This document shows, piece by piece, positions 19,650-28,939 of a stretch of 64,000 bases of DNA. Source of the DNA: Sinorhizobium terangae (lineage in GTDB: Bacteria; Pseudomonadota; Alphaproteobacteria; Rhizobiales; Rhizobiaceae); the NCBI RefSeq assembly GCF_029714365.1, contig NZ_CP121661.1, positions 310,001-374,000 on the forward strand, in the 5' to 3' direction. The number at the start of each line of letters is the position of its first letter. Positions within the stretch are counted from its first letter, which is position 1. A model generated the notes under the pieces. It saw only the letters and a program-made list of their open reading frames with translations, ran no database searches and was not told the DNA's origin. Made by a program: the position numbers and the translations under genes.

Positions 19650-20205
19650 AAATAAGGAATGAAAGCGAGAGCTTGGCAAGCCAAACCGACCGATAATGAT
19701 CAGCCAGAACCGCGGCGGCTTCAACGCCTTCAAACCGTCGATAGCCCACGCTGCGACGGACAACGGCGCCGCTCTTTTGCTCGACAAATGCCTGATTTCT
19801 CTTGCGATAGGGTCGGCACCGCGTGAACTCGATAACCGCCCGCGAGCATTCTCTCCAACCACTGACCGTCAAAACTAGAGTCTGCATGAAGCTCCCCTCG
19901 CTCTCTGTAAGACAGCGAGCGGACCTCGGGCGAAAGGCAGAGATGCCGATGGGCGCTCCATCGAGTCAACCAGAACCGGGGTCAAAGGCTTCAACCCTTT
20001 GCCGCAAACGCGATCGGACGCTTCCCAGATGGTCACCAGCGCTTGCTGCGCCGCCTCGTCATAGATCCGCGGCCGCCTTGCACTTCGACGGCGATTGGCA
20101 GCTTCGCGCAATAGCCGCATGGCAGCCGCTGATGGCTGGCAACAAATTCATCGAATATCCGTGACTCTTCACCCCGATCACTCTTGACATAACGCGTCGC
20201 CAGCG
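19650..20205 (-). pseudogene. Integrase-type (DDE) transposase remnant
   Basis: Two homologous pieces on the minus strand belong to the large integrase-core transposases common in rhizobia. The N-terminal piece reads ESRIFDEFVA, MRLLREAANRRRSARRPRIYDE and ALVTIWEASDRVCGKGLKPL. The C-terminal piece reads KRNQAFVEQKSGAVVRRSVGY then RRFEGVEAAAVLADHY. The catalytic core between them has been deleted near 19900, so it is non-functional. Confidence 0.65.
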
Positions 20206-20242
20206 CTCCGATCAGTTCCCCTCCTCGTTGCCATGTTGATCT

Positions 20243-20294
20243 GCCTCATCTGATTTGCTCGCACCAGAAATGCAGGAAGCAAATCAGGTGAGGC
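20243..20294. repeat. Strong hairpin, 17-bp arms
   Basis: Arms GCCTCATCTGATTTGCT (20243-20259) and AGCAAATCAGGTGAGGC (20278-20294) pair at 16 of 17 positions around an 18-nt loop. It has no trailing T-run, so it is not a standard terminator. It sits between two transposase remnants and may be an element end or an orphan palindrome. Confidence 0.5.
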
Positions 20295-20446
20295 AACGAC
20301 CAACAATCAGGGAGCGTTTTCGACGAGGCAATGCGCGTCTCACCTTGATTGGGTTCTTCCGTATATTTTGGTGCAGCAGGCGGGATTCACGGATCGTGCG
20401 AATAAGGTCATAAGGTCGGAATCGCAGTCGACGCCCGTGATTTGCC

Positions 20447-21040
20447 GTGCTCCATGCCTTCCGCTCGCTGATTTCCCCTGAACTTTCAATTGTCCAGATT
20501 CTTCCCCAGACCGATAGGGTAGTGCTCGTCGCCCGGCCGAAGGCGGAGGCATCGTGCTGCCCGTGTTGCGGTCGCCAGACGCGCCGCATCCACAGCCACT
20601 ACGTACGACGGTTGGCCGATCTGCCGTGGCAGGGACGGGTTGTCGAGATCCGACTGCACGCCAGGCGGTTCCGTTCGCCGATCCGCAAATGCCGCGGGCG
20701 GATCTCCACCGAGCGGCTGCCGGAAACGGTGCCCCGAAAGCGAGACGCACATCCCGCCTCTGCGAAAGCCAACTGGCGATCGGCTTCACTGTCGGCGGCC
20801 GCGCCCGGCTCGCGCCTGTCGCACAAACTGGCCATGCCGGTCAGCGGCGACACGCTGCTGCGGATGATCCGCGTAGCCGAGGTCGAGCCGCCGGAGGCCC
20901 GCGCGTGGTCGGCATCGATGACTGGCCTGGCGCACGAGCCCCGTTGAGGGTCGGATCAACCGCCTCAAAACGATCAAGGGGCAGATGTATGAGCGGGCGG
21001 GTCATCAATTGCTGCGAAGCAGGCTTCTGGCAGCCGCCTG
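20447..21040 (+). pseudogene. ISL3-family transposase remnant
   Basis: The N-terminus shows the ISL3 zinc-finger layout CPCCGRQTRRIHSHYVRRLAD followed by LPWQGRVVEIRLHARRFRS. After several frameshifts the C-terminal motif VEGRINRLKTIKGQMYERAGHQLL appears near 20945-21010. Known ISL3 transposases end with VEGHVNRLKLIKRQMYGRA-type sequence. The catalytic region is scrambled by shifts and deletion, so it is inactive. Bases 21041-21256 carry no gene. Confidence 0.75.
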
Positions 21041-21256
21041 GCTCGCCAAAGCACTCCGCGAGGGAGAGTGGAACAAGGACCTGCACCAAATATGCGGAAG
21101 ACCCCTTGATTGTCGCCGCACATTTGAGACCACTCCGTATAGGTCAGAAACCATAAGGTTTGGGCACTGAGAATAACTCTTGGTGCTCGCGTGCCCAGCT
21201 AGCCCCCGGGTAAACTGACCAAAGCTTCAAATTCGAGCCTCTTAGCGGAGTATCTC

Positions 21257-22192
21257 ATGTCCAATGAGCGAAAAGTCGTAATCACCTGCGCTGTGACTGG
21301 TGCGGCTCACACACCTACAATGTCTCCATATCTGCCGATCACTCCCGAACAGATCGCCGATCACGCTATCGAGGCGGCGAATGCGGGAGCCGCAATCGTT
21401 CATTTCCATGCCCGAAACCCAATTGACGGTCGCCCAACGCCAGATCCGGACGTATATGCGCCTGCCATTGAGAAGATTCGTCGCGTATCGGATGCCATTA
21501 TCAACATCACGACGAGTGGTGGTCCGAACACGACCGTGGAAGAGAGAATAGCGGCCGCTATCCGATTTAGACCGGAGCTAGCCTCGCTCAATATGGGCTC
21601 GCTCTCTCCTTATGGAAGACAAGGGATCGCAGCGAAATTTGATCATTGGAAGCATGCATGGGAGCGAGAACTGTTCCTCGCAGCACCCGCGCGCATTTAT
21701 CCAAACACCGAGGAAATCATTACTCGAACGATAAACGAAGTCGGAGCCGTTGGTACTCGGTTCGAGTGCGAGTGCTATGATGTAGGACATCTATATAACG
21801 TCGCCTATTTCGCGGATATCGGCTTGCTGAAGCCACCCTTCATCATTCAGACGGTTTTTGGGTTCAGTGGGGGAATAGGCCTTGATGCCGACAATATGAC
21901 CCACATGCGCAACGTTGCCGATCGTCTCTTCGGTACTGACTACCATTGGTCGGTTCTCGCGCCTGGCAAACACCAGTTCCGGCTCTGCACAATGGGAGCG
22001 ACTATGGGCTCCAATGTGCGTGTAGGCATGGAGGATAACCTTTACCTCGATAAAGGAAGACTTGCCCATTCGAACGCCGAGCAGGTGGCGCGGATACGGG
22101 ACATCCTCACCCTTTTATCCCTGGACATTGCTACCCCCGCCGAAGCCCGGCAAATGCTCCGCCTCAAGCGGGGAGAGCAGGCCAGTGTTTGA
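21257..22192 (+). CDS. Beta-keto acid cleavage enzyme (BKACE, DUF849 family)
   Basis: A 311-aa Zn-dependent enzyme of the family that condenses a beta-keto acid with acetyl-CoA to give acetoacetate plus a new acyl-CoA (prototype: 3-keto-5-aminohexanoate cleavage enzyme, Kce). Family signs: start VVITCAVTGAAHTPTMSPYLP, the metal pair in AIVHFHARNP (His49, His51), INITTSGGP, ASLNMGS and GSNVRVGMEDNLYLDKG near the C-terminus. A GCGGAG site precedes the ATG. It is followed by a thioesterase on the same strand and lies near an aminotransferase and an amidohydrolase, fitting breakdown of an amino or acylamino beta-keto acid. The substrate within this diverse family cannot be told. Confidence 0.9.
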   Translation: MSNERKVVITCAVTGAAHTPTMSPYLPITPEQIADHAIEAANAGAAIVHFHARNPIDGRPTPDPDVYAPAIEKIRRVSDAIINITTSGGPNTTVEERIAAAIRFRPELASLNMGSLSPYGRQGIAAKFDHWKHAWERELFLAAPARIYPNTEEIITRTINEVGAVGTRFECECYDVGHLYNVAYFADIGLLKPPFIIQTVFGFSGGIGLDADNMTHMRNVADRLFGTDYHWSVLAPGKHQFRLCTMGATMGSNVRVGMEDNLYLDKGRLAHSNAEQVARIRDILTLLSLDIATPAEARQMLRLKRGEQASV

Positions 22193-22336
22193 GCTGCGCC
22201 GAAGTACCAAAGCATAGAAAACTGGACGATTACGGCAGCGCCTTTAACGGCTCCTGTGGACGGGTTCTTCGACACCAAGGCTGCACGGACTTACACGACA
22301 CCAAACGCCGCTTATCCCACTAGATGAAGGAATCGT

Positions 22337-22798
22337 ATGACACAGAATACCACTTTCGTGCCGATTCGAACCGTGCCAGGCTGCTGGAGCGAAGAGGACA
22401 TCAGGCGTATGCCAACACAAGGATTTCAGAAGAACCTCGGCATAGTACTTGACAAGGTGACAAAGGAACGAATCATCGCGCACATCGACATTGAGGGCCA
22501 TCATATCAATTCTGCTGGAGCGGTGCACGGCGGTGTTATTATGTCGTTAGCGGACAGTCTTGGTGCTATGGGTGCTCTTCAAAATCTCGGTGCGACTTAC
22601 ATTACGTCGACGCTCGAATCAAAAACGAATTTTCTTCGACCCTGCGTTGGGGTGAGGATTTCCGCAGATTGCCAGCCCCTTCATCTAGGTCGAAACACAT
22701 CGATTTGGCATACGATTGTATGCAATGATGGAGGAAGGATCTGCGCCCACGTGTGGCAGACGCAGATTCATGTAGCCCAAATTCCTGATGCGTCGTAA
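22337..22798 (+). CDS. Hotdog-fold thioesterase (PaaI/YbgC-like)
   Basis: A 153-aa hotdog-fold acyl-CoA thioesterase. The family motif is AGAVHGGVIMSLADSLGAMGA (about residues 59-79), followed by TSTLESKTNFLRPC. Length is typical of PaaI-type enzymes. GAAGGAATCGT precedes the ATG. It starts 144 bp after the beta-keto acid cleavage enzyme on the same strand and probably hydrolyses the acyl-CoA that enzyme releases; this link is inference from position. Confidence 0.85.
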   Translation: MTQNTTFVPIRTVPGCWSEEDIRRMPTQGFQKNLGIVLDKVTKERIIAHIDIEGHHINSAGAVHGGVIMSLADSLGAMGALQNLGATYITSTLESKTNFLRPCVGVRISADCQPLHLGRNTSIWHTIVCNDGGRICAHVWQTQIHVAQIPDAS

Positions 22799-22896
22799 AT
22801 GCGTCTTGCAAACTTATGCGTTTACTCTTGTCTGCGGAGCGCGAGCGACGTTCCATGTCGGCCTCATCCCCTGTCGGTCGCGGGGGCGATGATGAG

Positions 22897-23674
22897 TGAC
22901 CTGTTCTCCTGTTTGTCCGCGTTTATAAGTTAGCTCTGTTCAGGTTTGGGTCCTGTAGGGACCGGGTTGCAAACTCGTAAGGGTCAAGCCGTCGAGGCTC
23001 GTGTGCGGGCGGTTCAGATTATAGTCGTTTCTCCAATCTTCGATGATTTCTCTGGCATGGTGATAGCCGGTGAACAGTTGCTCGTTGAGGCATTCGTCGC
23101 GCAAGCGTCCGTTGAAGCTCTCCAGGAACCCGTTCTGCGTCGGCTTGCCCGGCGCGATGTAATGCCACTCGACAACATGGTCCTGCTGCCATTTGAGGAT
23201 GGCGTTCGAGGTCAACTCGGTTTCGTTATCCGACACGATCATGCAGGGATAGCCCGTGCCGAGCGCGATCCTGCCCAATTCACGGCCGACACGCTCGCCG
23301 GACAGCGAGTTGTCGACTACGGTGGCAAGGCACTCGCGGCTGAAGTCATCGAGGACGCAAAGGACACGAAAGCGCCTGCCATCGACCAGCGCATCCGAGA
23401 CGAAATCCAAGCGACAGCGCTGGTTCGGTCCCTGCGGATCGCCATCGGCGCTCATGTTCCCAGCGCTCTTTTGCGGCCGCCGAGCGCCACTTGTAGGAGG
23501 TCGCATCGCTGACACGGTATTTGCGGCACAGCTCAACGGCTGACAAACCGGCCTGATGCTCCTTCAAAATGCCAATGATCTGCTCGTCGCTGAAACGGGA
23601 ACGCTTCATTCTCTGTCTCCATCTTCGGAGAACAGACTAACCTCAAACCGAGGACATTCCAGGGGAGCAGGTCA
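22897..23674 (-). mobile_element. IS3-family element with internal deletion
   Basis: The ends match as an inverted repeat: GTGACCTGTTCTCCTG at 22896-22911 and the reverse complement of 23660-23675 (GTGACCTGCTCCCCTG), 14 of 16 identical. On the minus strand it encodes an OrfA start ([19 protein letters not shown], ending near [11 protein letters not shown]) joined to the C-terminal half of OrfB ([69 protein letters not shown]). The end of OrfA and the front of OrfB are missing, so it cannot move by itself. Confidence 0.85.
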
Positions 23675-23810
23675 CCCTGAAGGCCGATCCCGGAGCCACC
23701 ATCTCGTTTAGGGGGATGTCCTTGCACTCCCCGATCAGCCCGACGACGCGGCTGCCGCACATCGGAGTTGCACGCAGTCCGCCGAACCCGAACCGAAGTG
23801 CTCTTTTCAT
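23675..23810 (-). pseudogene. Unknown gene truncated by the IS3 element
   Basis: Starts MKRALRFGFGGLRATPMCGS and runs about 45 codons (VGLIGECKDIPLNEM, then PGSAFRVT) before entering the end of the IS3 element. A textbook ribosome site (GGAGGTGGATTA) precedes the ATG at 23810, so this was a real gene. I do not recognise the family and could not find its other half beyond the element. Bases 23811-24150 contain nothing else I can support. Confidence 0.5.
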
Positions 23811-24150
23811 TAATCCACCTCCATCAAAGTGGACGTTGAATTGGACATCAACATGCCACGACACCACAATCGATTCATCGACTACTAGACGCGCTCTAAA
23901 CGCCTATGCGAAGGCTGCGCGGCACGTTGAACACATCGGCGTCGTAATGTGGTTGGTCCTACCAAATTGAAGGTCCCGGCATCCGGTTGAACTGGTGCAG
24001 GAAAAGCATGAGGTCTCTCCTTGTTAACCTGCGACCGCCTTGTCGGCGTTGGGCAGAACCTGGGACAATCGAGTGCTGCGGGCTCCAGCGGAGCTATATA
24101 CCGTACCTGCGTGTCGCAATGTCGCCTCCGCTGACCGGACCAGATGCATA

Positions 24151-25332
24151 CTAATTATCCTGCCCACTCATCAATTCGACCCAAAGGGCAATTCCGTAGG
24201 AAAGTGCACTATCGTTGAAATCGTACCTTGGATGATGCAGAGGCTCTGTCGCACCGTTACCCAGGAAAATGAAGGCTCCGGGTCTCGCCTGCAACATATA
24301 CGAAAAATCTTCCGCAGCCATGATCGGAGGAATGTCGCGCTGCACGGCGGCAGTTCCCCCGACACGCATGGCCGCATCCCCTAGGACGCGCGCCTGGCTG
24401 GCATGGTTCACGGTCGGCGGGTAGCCGCGGCAATAGTCGAGTTCAACACTTGCACCGAAGGCTTCGGCTATGGAAGTGACCATTGCTCCCACCCGGCTTT
24501 CTACCTTTGCGCGATTGACGTCTGACAATGTGCGGACAGATCCCTTCAGCATCACCTCGGAGGGAATGACGTTATAGGCATCTCCGGCATGGATGGATGT
24601 GACCGAGAGCACTGCTGGATCGAGTGGGTCGACACCGCGTGATACTATCGTCTGCAAGGCACTCACGATATGGTTTGCCACTGGAATGGGATCGATGGCC
24701 TCGTGGGGTCGCGCAGCGTGGCCGCCGCTGCCGACTATCTTAAGGTTAAATCGATCGGATGCAGCCAGCATAACACTGTCAGACAGAGCGAAGGTTCCAA
24801 CTTCCATCCCCGGCATGTTGTGAAGAGCATATACGTCCTCGATGCTGAACCGCTCAAAAAGGCCGTCCTCTATCATCACCTTTGCACCGCCGCCGCCCTC
24901 CTCCGCTGGCTGGAAGATGGCGATCAGTGTGCCGGAGAATGCACGAGTCTCCGCGAGGTGCTTTACCGCTCCTAAGAGGATCGCCATATGTCCGTCATGA
25001 CCGCAGGCATGCATCATGCCGGGTACAGTCGATGCGTACGGTAGGCCGGTTGCCTCCGGGATCGGCAGAGCGTCCATGTCCGCGCGGATGCCAATAGTTC
25101 GGCTCTCTGGGGCCCTTCCGCCACGGACTATTGCGACCACCCCACTTCGGCCGATACCGGTTACCACCTCATCGCATCCGAAGCTACGCAATAGATCGGC
25201 AACACGCGCTGCTGTGCGGATGACATCAAAGAGAAGCTCAGGATGAGAGTGGAATTCCCGGCGCCATCGCGTTGCTGCTCCTAGCAGATCATTGTCCAGC
25301 GCAATACCGCCCGCGCGGTTCATCGTATTCAC
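24151..25332 (-). CDS. M20-family amidohydrolase (hippurate hydrolase-like)
   Basis: About 393 aa. Binuclear metal-dependent amidohydrolase of the hippurate hydrolase/IAA-amino-acid hydrolase group, releasing an amino acid from an N-acyl conjugate. Motifs: FHSHPELLFD, GIRADMDALPIPE, MHACGHDGHMAILLG, FQPAEEGGGGAKVMIEDGLF, ALHNMPG and MAAEDFSYML. Likely start is GTG at 25332, with AGGAG 10 bp upstream; an alternative ATG at 25407 overlaps the aminotransferase stop (ATGA) and would add 25 residues by coupling. Plant hormone-amino acid conjugates are possible substrates for this group in rhizobia, but nothing here fixes the substrate. Confidence 0.88.
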   Translation of the reverse strand: MNTMNRAGGIALDNDLLGAATRWRREFHSHPELLFDVIRTAARVADLLRSFGCDEVVTGIGRSGVVAIVRGGRAPESRTIGIRADMDALPIPEATGLPYASTVPGMMHACGHDGHMAILLGAVKHLAETRAFSGTLIAIFQPAEEGGGGAKVMIEDGLFERFSIEDVYALHNMPGMEVGTFALSDSVMLAASDRFNLKIVGSGGHAARPHEAIDPIPVANHIVSALQTIVSRGVDPLDPAVLSVTSIHAGDAYNVIPSEVMLKGSVRTLSDVNRAKVESRVGAMVTSIAEAFGASVELDYCRGYPPTVNHASQARVLGDAAMRVGGTAAVQRDIPPIMAAEDFSYMLQARPGAFIFLGNGATEPLHHPRYDFNDSALSYGIALWVELMSGQDN

Positions 25333-25403
25333 GGGAAGTTTCTCCTGGATATCTAGGCCGGATTGTTGAGGGTGTCTGAGCCGACAATAGGTGCTAGCAC
25401 CGC

Positions 25404-26777
25404 TCATCGGATCTCACTCTCAAAAATGCGGAACGTCTCTGTAAGCAGTTCCATGAAGAGGTCGATTTCGTCTTCGGCTATGATGAGCGGAGGAGCTGCC
25501 ATGAACCACTCGCCGAATTTTCCGCTCGCGGCGCGGCGTCCATAAATATGTAGGCCGAGATCGCGGGCGATCGCTGAAACTCGGTAAGAGGCTTGGCTGG
25601 ACGCCGGAAAAATTGCCTTCGTCGCCTTGTCCTCGACGATCTCCACGGCATTCAGCAGACCCAATCCTCGCACGTCGCCAATTGTATTAGTCCGATCCTT
25701 CAACACGGTTAGCTTATGCCGCAGGAGGTTCCCCATTCGCTCTGCATTCGTCATTAGGTCTTGATCTACCAATTCCCTGAGAACCGCGACACCGATCGCC
25801 GACGAAAGGGGGTTGCCGGAATATGTGTGACCGTGCAGAAAGCCGCCTGATTCAACCACCTTGTCGACGATCCTGTTCGGCGCAATCATGGCGCCGAGCG
25901 GTGTATAGCCTGCACTCAATCCCTTCGCGCAGGCTACAAGATCCGGCAGGGCATTTGGCCAGTGATGAGCAGCCAAGAAGGTGCCCGTCCGACCCGCGCC
26001 ACACATCACCTCATCAAAAATCAGTAACACACCATACCGATCGCAGATCTCCCGCACTTTCTTGTAGTAATGATCCGGAGCGACTAGCGCGCCGGTCGCA
26101 ACGCCGCCAACCGGCTCCATGATGAAGGCCAAGACGGTGTCCTCACCCTCCGCGAGAATTTGTCGTTCAAGTTCATTGGCGCAGTAGTCAGCATAGGAGT
26201 CGACATCGAAGCCTTCAGGAATGCGGTAGCTCAATGGTGCTGGGACCTTTGGCATGATCCGCATCATCGGTCCGAACATCTCGTCGCGGTCAGGATCCCC
26301 CGTGACAGCAGCGGCACCCATCGTGGACCCATGGTAGCCTGGCAGTCGCGCAAGGATCTTGGACCGTTTCGGTTGGCCGGTCACGACAGCATATTGGCGA
26401 GCGAGCTTTAAAGTGGCCTCAATGGCCTCAGAGCCACCCGAAACAAGAAACGTTTGATCAAAACCCAGCCCGGCAAGATCCGCTACCATCTTGCAAAGGG
26501 TTTCGGTCGCCTCGCTGGTGAAAGCTGTGCGGACCACGTAACTGAATCGACTGGCCTGCTCCATCATTGCGTCACGCACACGCTCGTTCCCGTGGCCGAT
26601 ATTCGCGGCGACCGCTCCAGAAGATCCGTCGAGATAGCGCTTTCCTTCTGTGTCCCAGAAAAAAATGCCCTTCGCGTGCGTAATCATTGGCGTTTGGCTA
26701 ACGCCGCGACCGGCGTAAAAAGCGCTTCCTGAAGGTTCCCTTTGATCGAGTTTGGGCTCGGTGCTTTGAGTCGACAT
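25404..26777 (-). CDS. Class III (omega) aminotransferase, PLP-dependent
   Basis: A 457-aa fold-type I aminotransferase. Visible: DGSSGAVAANIGHGNERV near the N-terminus, LVSGGSEAIEATLKLARQY, the GYHGSTMGA motif, Asp255 in LLIFDEVMCGAGRTG and the PLP lysine Lys285 in CAKGLSAGYTPLGA. Such enzymes move an amino group from an omega-amino acid, amine or beta-amino acid to pyruvate or a keto acid. Its stop overlaps the possible upstream start of the M20 amidohydrolase (ATGA), and the MmgE/PrpD gene ends 78 bp upstream, so the three form an operon. An aminotransferase plus the beta-keto acid cleavage enzyme nearby would fit a beta- or gamma-amino acid pathway. Confidence 0.92.
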   Translation of the reverse strand: MSTQSTEPKLDQREPSGSAFYAGRGVSQTPMITHAKGIFFWDTEGKRYLDGSSGAVAANIGHGNERVRDAMMEQASRFSYVVRTAFTSEATETLCKMVADLAGLGFDQTFLVSGGSEAIEATLKLARQYAVVTGQPKRSKILARLPGYHGSTMGAAAVTGDPDRDEMFGPMMRIMPKVPAPLSYRIPEGFDVDSYADYCANELERQILAEGEDTVLAFIMEPVGGVATGALVAPDHYYKKVREICDRYGVLLIFDEVMCGAGRTGTFLAAHHWPNALPDLVACAKGLSAGYTPLGAMIAPNRIVDKVVESGGFLHGHTYSGNPLSSAIGVAVLRELVDQDLMTNAERMGNLLRHKLTVLKDRTNTIGDVRGLGLLNAVEIVEDKATKAIFPASSQASYRVSAIARDLGLHIYGRRAASGKFGEWFMAAPPLIIAEDEIDLFMELLTETFRIFESEIR

Positions 26778-26855
26778 TTATGACCTGATCCTGATTATTG
26801 AGGTAATTTCGAAGTCGGCGTGCGACGGTGATGGCGGTGCGCATGTTCGGTGCCA

Positions 26856-28226
26856 TCAGGGTGTCGCGCAGAATTGCAATGCTTCGCGCACGGAGAGAGC
26901 CTCCAACTTAAGGAGCGCTTCCATCAGATGATTTGCGTTTGATTGACCTATGTGCGGTGTCGCCAGGGTAAGAAACTTGGCTTCGACCTCAGCTTGACCA
27001 AAAGCCGGACCACCCGGGGCTCCGGTCGGAATCTCTGCCTCGGCAGATAGAGTCTCACCGTTTTTAAGGATGACGGTTACACGAGCCGGCAGCAGCTTTT
27101 TCGAGTAAAATTTGTCATCGGCATGGTTCAGCGTAGAGAGCCTGATCTTCGTTGCGGTTTTCTTTAATTCCTCATCTCCAAGGTCTTCCTCCCGGAGCCC
27201 GGTGGAGGAAGACTTGTCATGCAGCTCGAGCGCGAGTGCATAAGGGATATGAAACGCCGCCTCGATCGTTGACTCCGGCCACGGACCGTTGAAGTCACGT
27301 ACAAATTCAGACACGGTTTCGACTTGAACCCGCTCAATGTCCTGACGGTCGAACTTGTCGCGGGCCAGTATCGAACGAAGCGAATCGATTGAAGTATGTA
27401 TCCATCGGCACACACCAAACGCTCTGAAGCCTGTCTCAATGGTAAAATATCGCTCGCCCCAACGGCCAAGCATTTCCTCGGGCTCAAAACGGTCCGAGCC
27501 AGCCATTATCCAAAACCCGTCGTCCCCATCGAAGATGGTGCGGTTGCCATGGAACCCCGTACGGACGAGATCTACGGCCATGATCGCGCCTTTGTTTGCC
27601 CAACCGTAGTTGTTTTTAAGAAGGCTCATTGGCCGCGAGTGGAACTTCCGCAGGAACGGCAGCGGAGCATGCATTGGGACAAGCCCGTAAGCGTCGGCCA
27701 TCTGGTCAGCATCGAACCGATGCAATAGGCCTGCCGCAGTGCAGGCCCCGAATATTTGCCAAGTACCGAGACCCTTCACCTCGCGATCGCGATTTTCACT
27801 GGGCCTGATGGCGGCACCCAATCGGAGTGACATTTCGTAGCCGCCAACAATAGCCGTGATCAGATCCTTGCCTGAGGCGTCGATCTCTTCGGCAACTGCA
27901 AGAGCCGCCGGAATCACAGAAGAGCCTGGGTGACCAAAAAGGACATAGGAGTCATCAAGGGTGAGCATGCTGGCGTTATTGGCGTTAGCGTGGGCTGCGT
28001 TGCCGGGATGGAACTTCAGCGACGTGCCGAACACTCTGCAATTACCACCCGAGTCGGTAGAGGTTAGGTGGGGCATCAACTGCACCGCGCCGCGCGTTCT
28101 GCTCCCCGCAATCATGCAGCCAACCAGATCCAAAACAAGAAGCTTGGCTTTGTCGCGAACCTGCTGAGGAAGTGCGTCAAAGGTCAGCGTAGTGACTTTG
28201 GTGGAAACATCTTCTGTTAGAGTCAT
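26856..28226 (-). CDS. MmgE/PrpD-family protein
   Basis: About 456 aa of the MmgE/PrpD fold (2-methylcitrate dehydratase, cis-aconitate decarboxylase, iminodisuccinate epimerase and unknowns). Family signs: VRDKAKLLVLDLVGCMIAGS, a NAAHANANNASMLTLDDSY segment, HPGSSVIPAALAVAEE, and GTWQIFGACTAAGLL. I chose the ATG at 28226 (MTLTEDVSTK) because this is where family members normally begin; a GTG at 28307 is possible and neither has a clear ribosome site. First gene of the operon with the aminotransferase and M20 enzyme. Function within the family cannot be told. Confidence 0.82.
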   Translation of the reverse strand: MTLTEDVSTKVTTLTFDALPQQVRDKAKLLVLDLVGCMIAGSRTRGAVQLMPHLTSTDSGGNCRVFGTSLKFHPGNAAHANANNASMLTLDDSYVLFGHPGSSVIPAALAVAEEIDASGKDLITAIVGGYEMSLRLGAAIRPSENRDREVKGLGTWQIFGACTAAGLLHRFDADQMADAYGLVPMHAPLPFLRKFHSRPMSLLKNNYGWANKGAIMAVDLVRTGFHGNRTIFDGDDGFWIMAGSDRFEPEEMLGRWGERYFTIETGFRAFGVCRWIHTSIDSLRSILARDKFDRQDIERVQVETVSEFVRDFNGPWPESTIEAAFHIPYALALELHDKSSSTGLREEDLGDEELKKTATKIRLSTLNHADDKFYSKKLLPARVTVILKNGETLSAEAEIPTGAPGGPAFGQAEVEAKFLTLATPHIGQSNANHLMEALLKLEALSVREALQFCATP

Positions 28227-28939
28227 GTTATGAGCCGCAGTTAATTCGATCAGGTGTGTCCAAGTCCCTGCCTGTATGCCGTCGTATCTCACCTGTGAAT
28301 GCTTCACGATGTCTACAAAATTGTTGACATTTCCGGGAGAGTTATACTCTCATGAATTTTGTTATCCGGCCGTTTTGGGCCTGGTTGGACGGAAGCAGTG
28401 ACGGTGACCCCTCCCAAAGCGGCGAGCTCATGGAGGTCCAACCGTTGATATTGCTTGCCGATCCTTTGAAGCTGTTGGCGTGCTGGCTGTTGGAAGCCGA
28501 GCGATCGAAGTCGCCTGCAAATCGGCGCCAATTTGATCACGTTAACGCGAAAAATTTGTCGATGGAGCCGAAGGCCCGTTTTACCAACCCGAGAGCGCAC
28601 GCTTAACACACCGCTCTCTACAGTTGCTGTCCCGAGAATACTACGCGCTTCTGCCTCAAAGAGCCATTAACGTTTCTTGATGTATTTTGACGCTCCGATG
28701 AAGCTACAGTGTCCTGAACAGAGGTTTAATTAAATTTGAACCGGGGATGAACGTTCATTTGGAAAAGGTGAAGGAAGGCTTTACAAACTCAGAAGCCTTT
28801 CACAACTGTGCAGTCCGCTTACACAGGACACCAGACACGAGGCGAAGACGGCCATTGCTCTTTGCGTCCCCGCTCAGCCGTCATTTCAAGTTGCCGAGGC
28901 GACTGCTTCATCGGTCGAGAGCCTTAACCACTGTCTTGA

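Noticed and set aside
28313..28609. 98-codon minus-strand frame upstream of the MmgE/PrpD gene
   Set aside because: No motif, no ribosome site, and biased toward Gln/Arg/Leu; most likely spurious.
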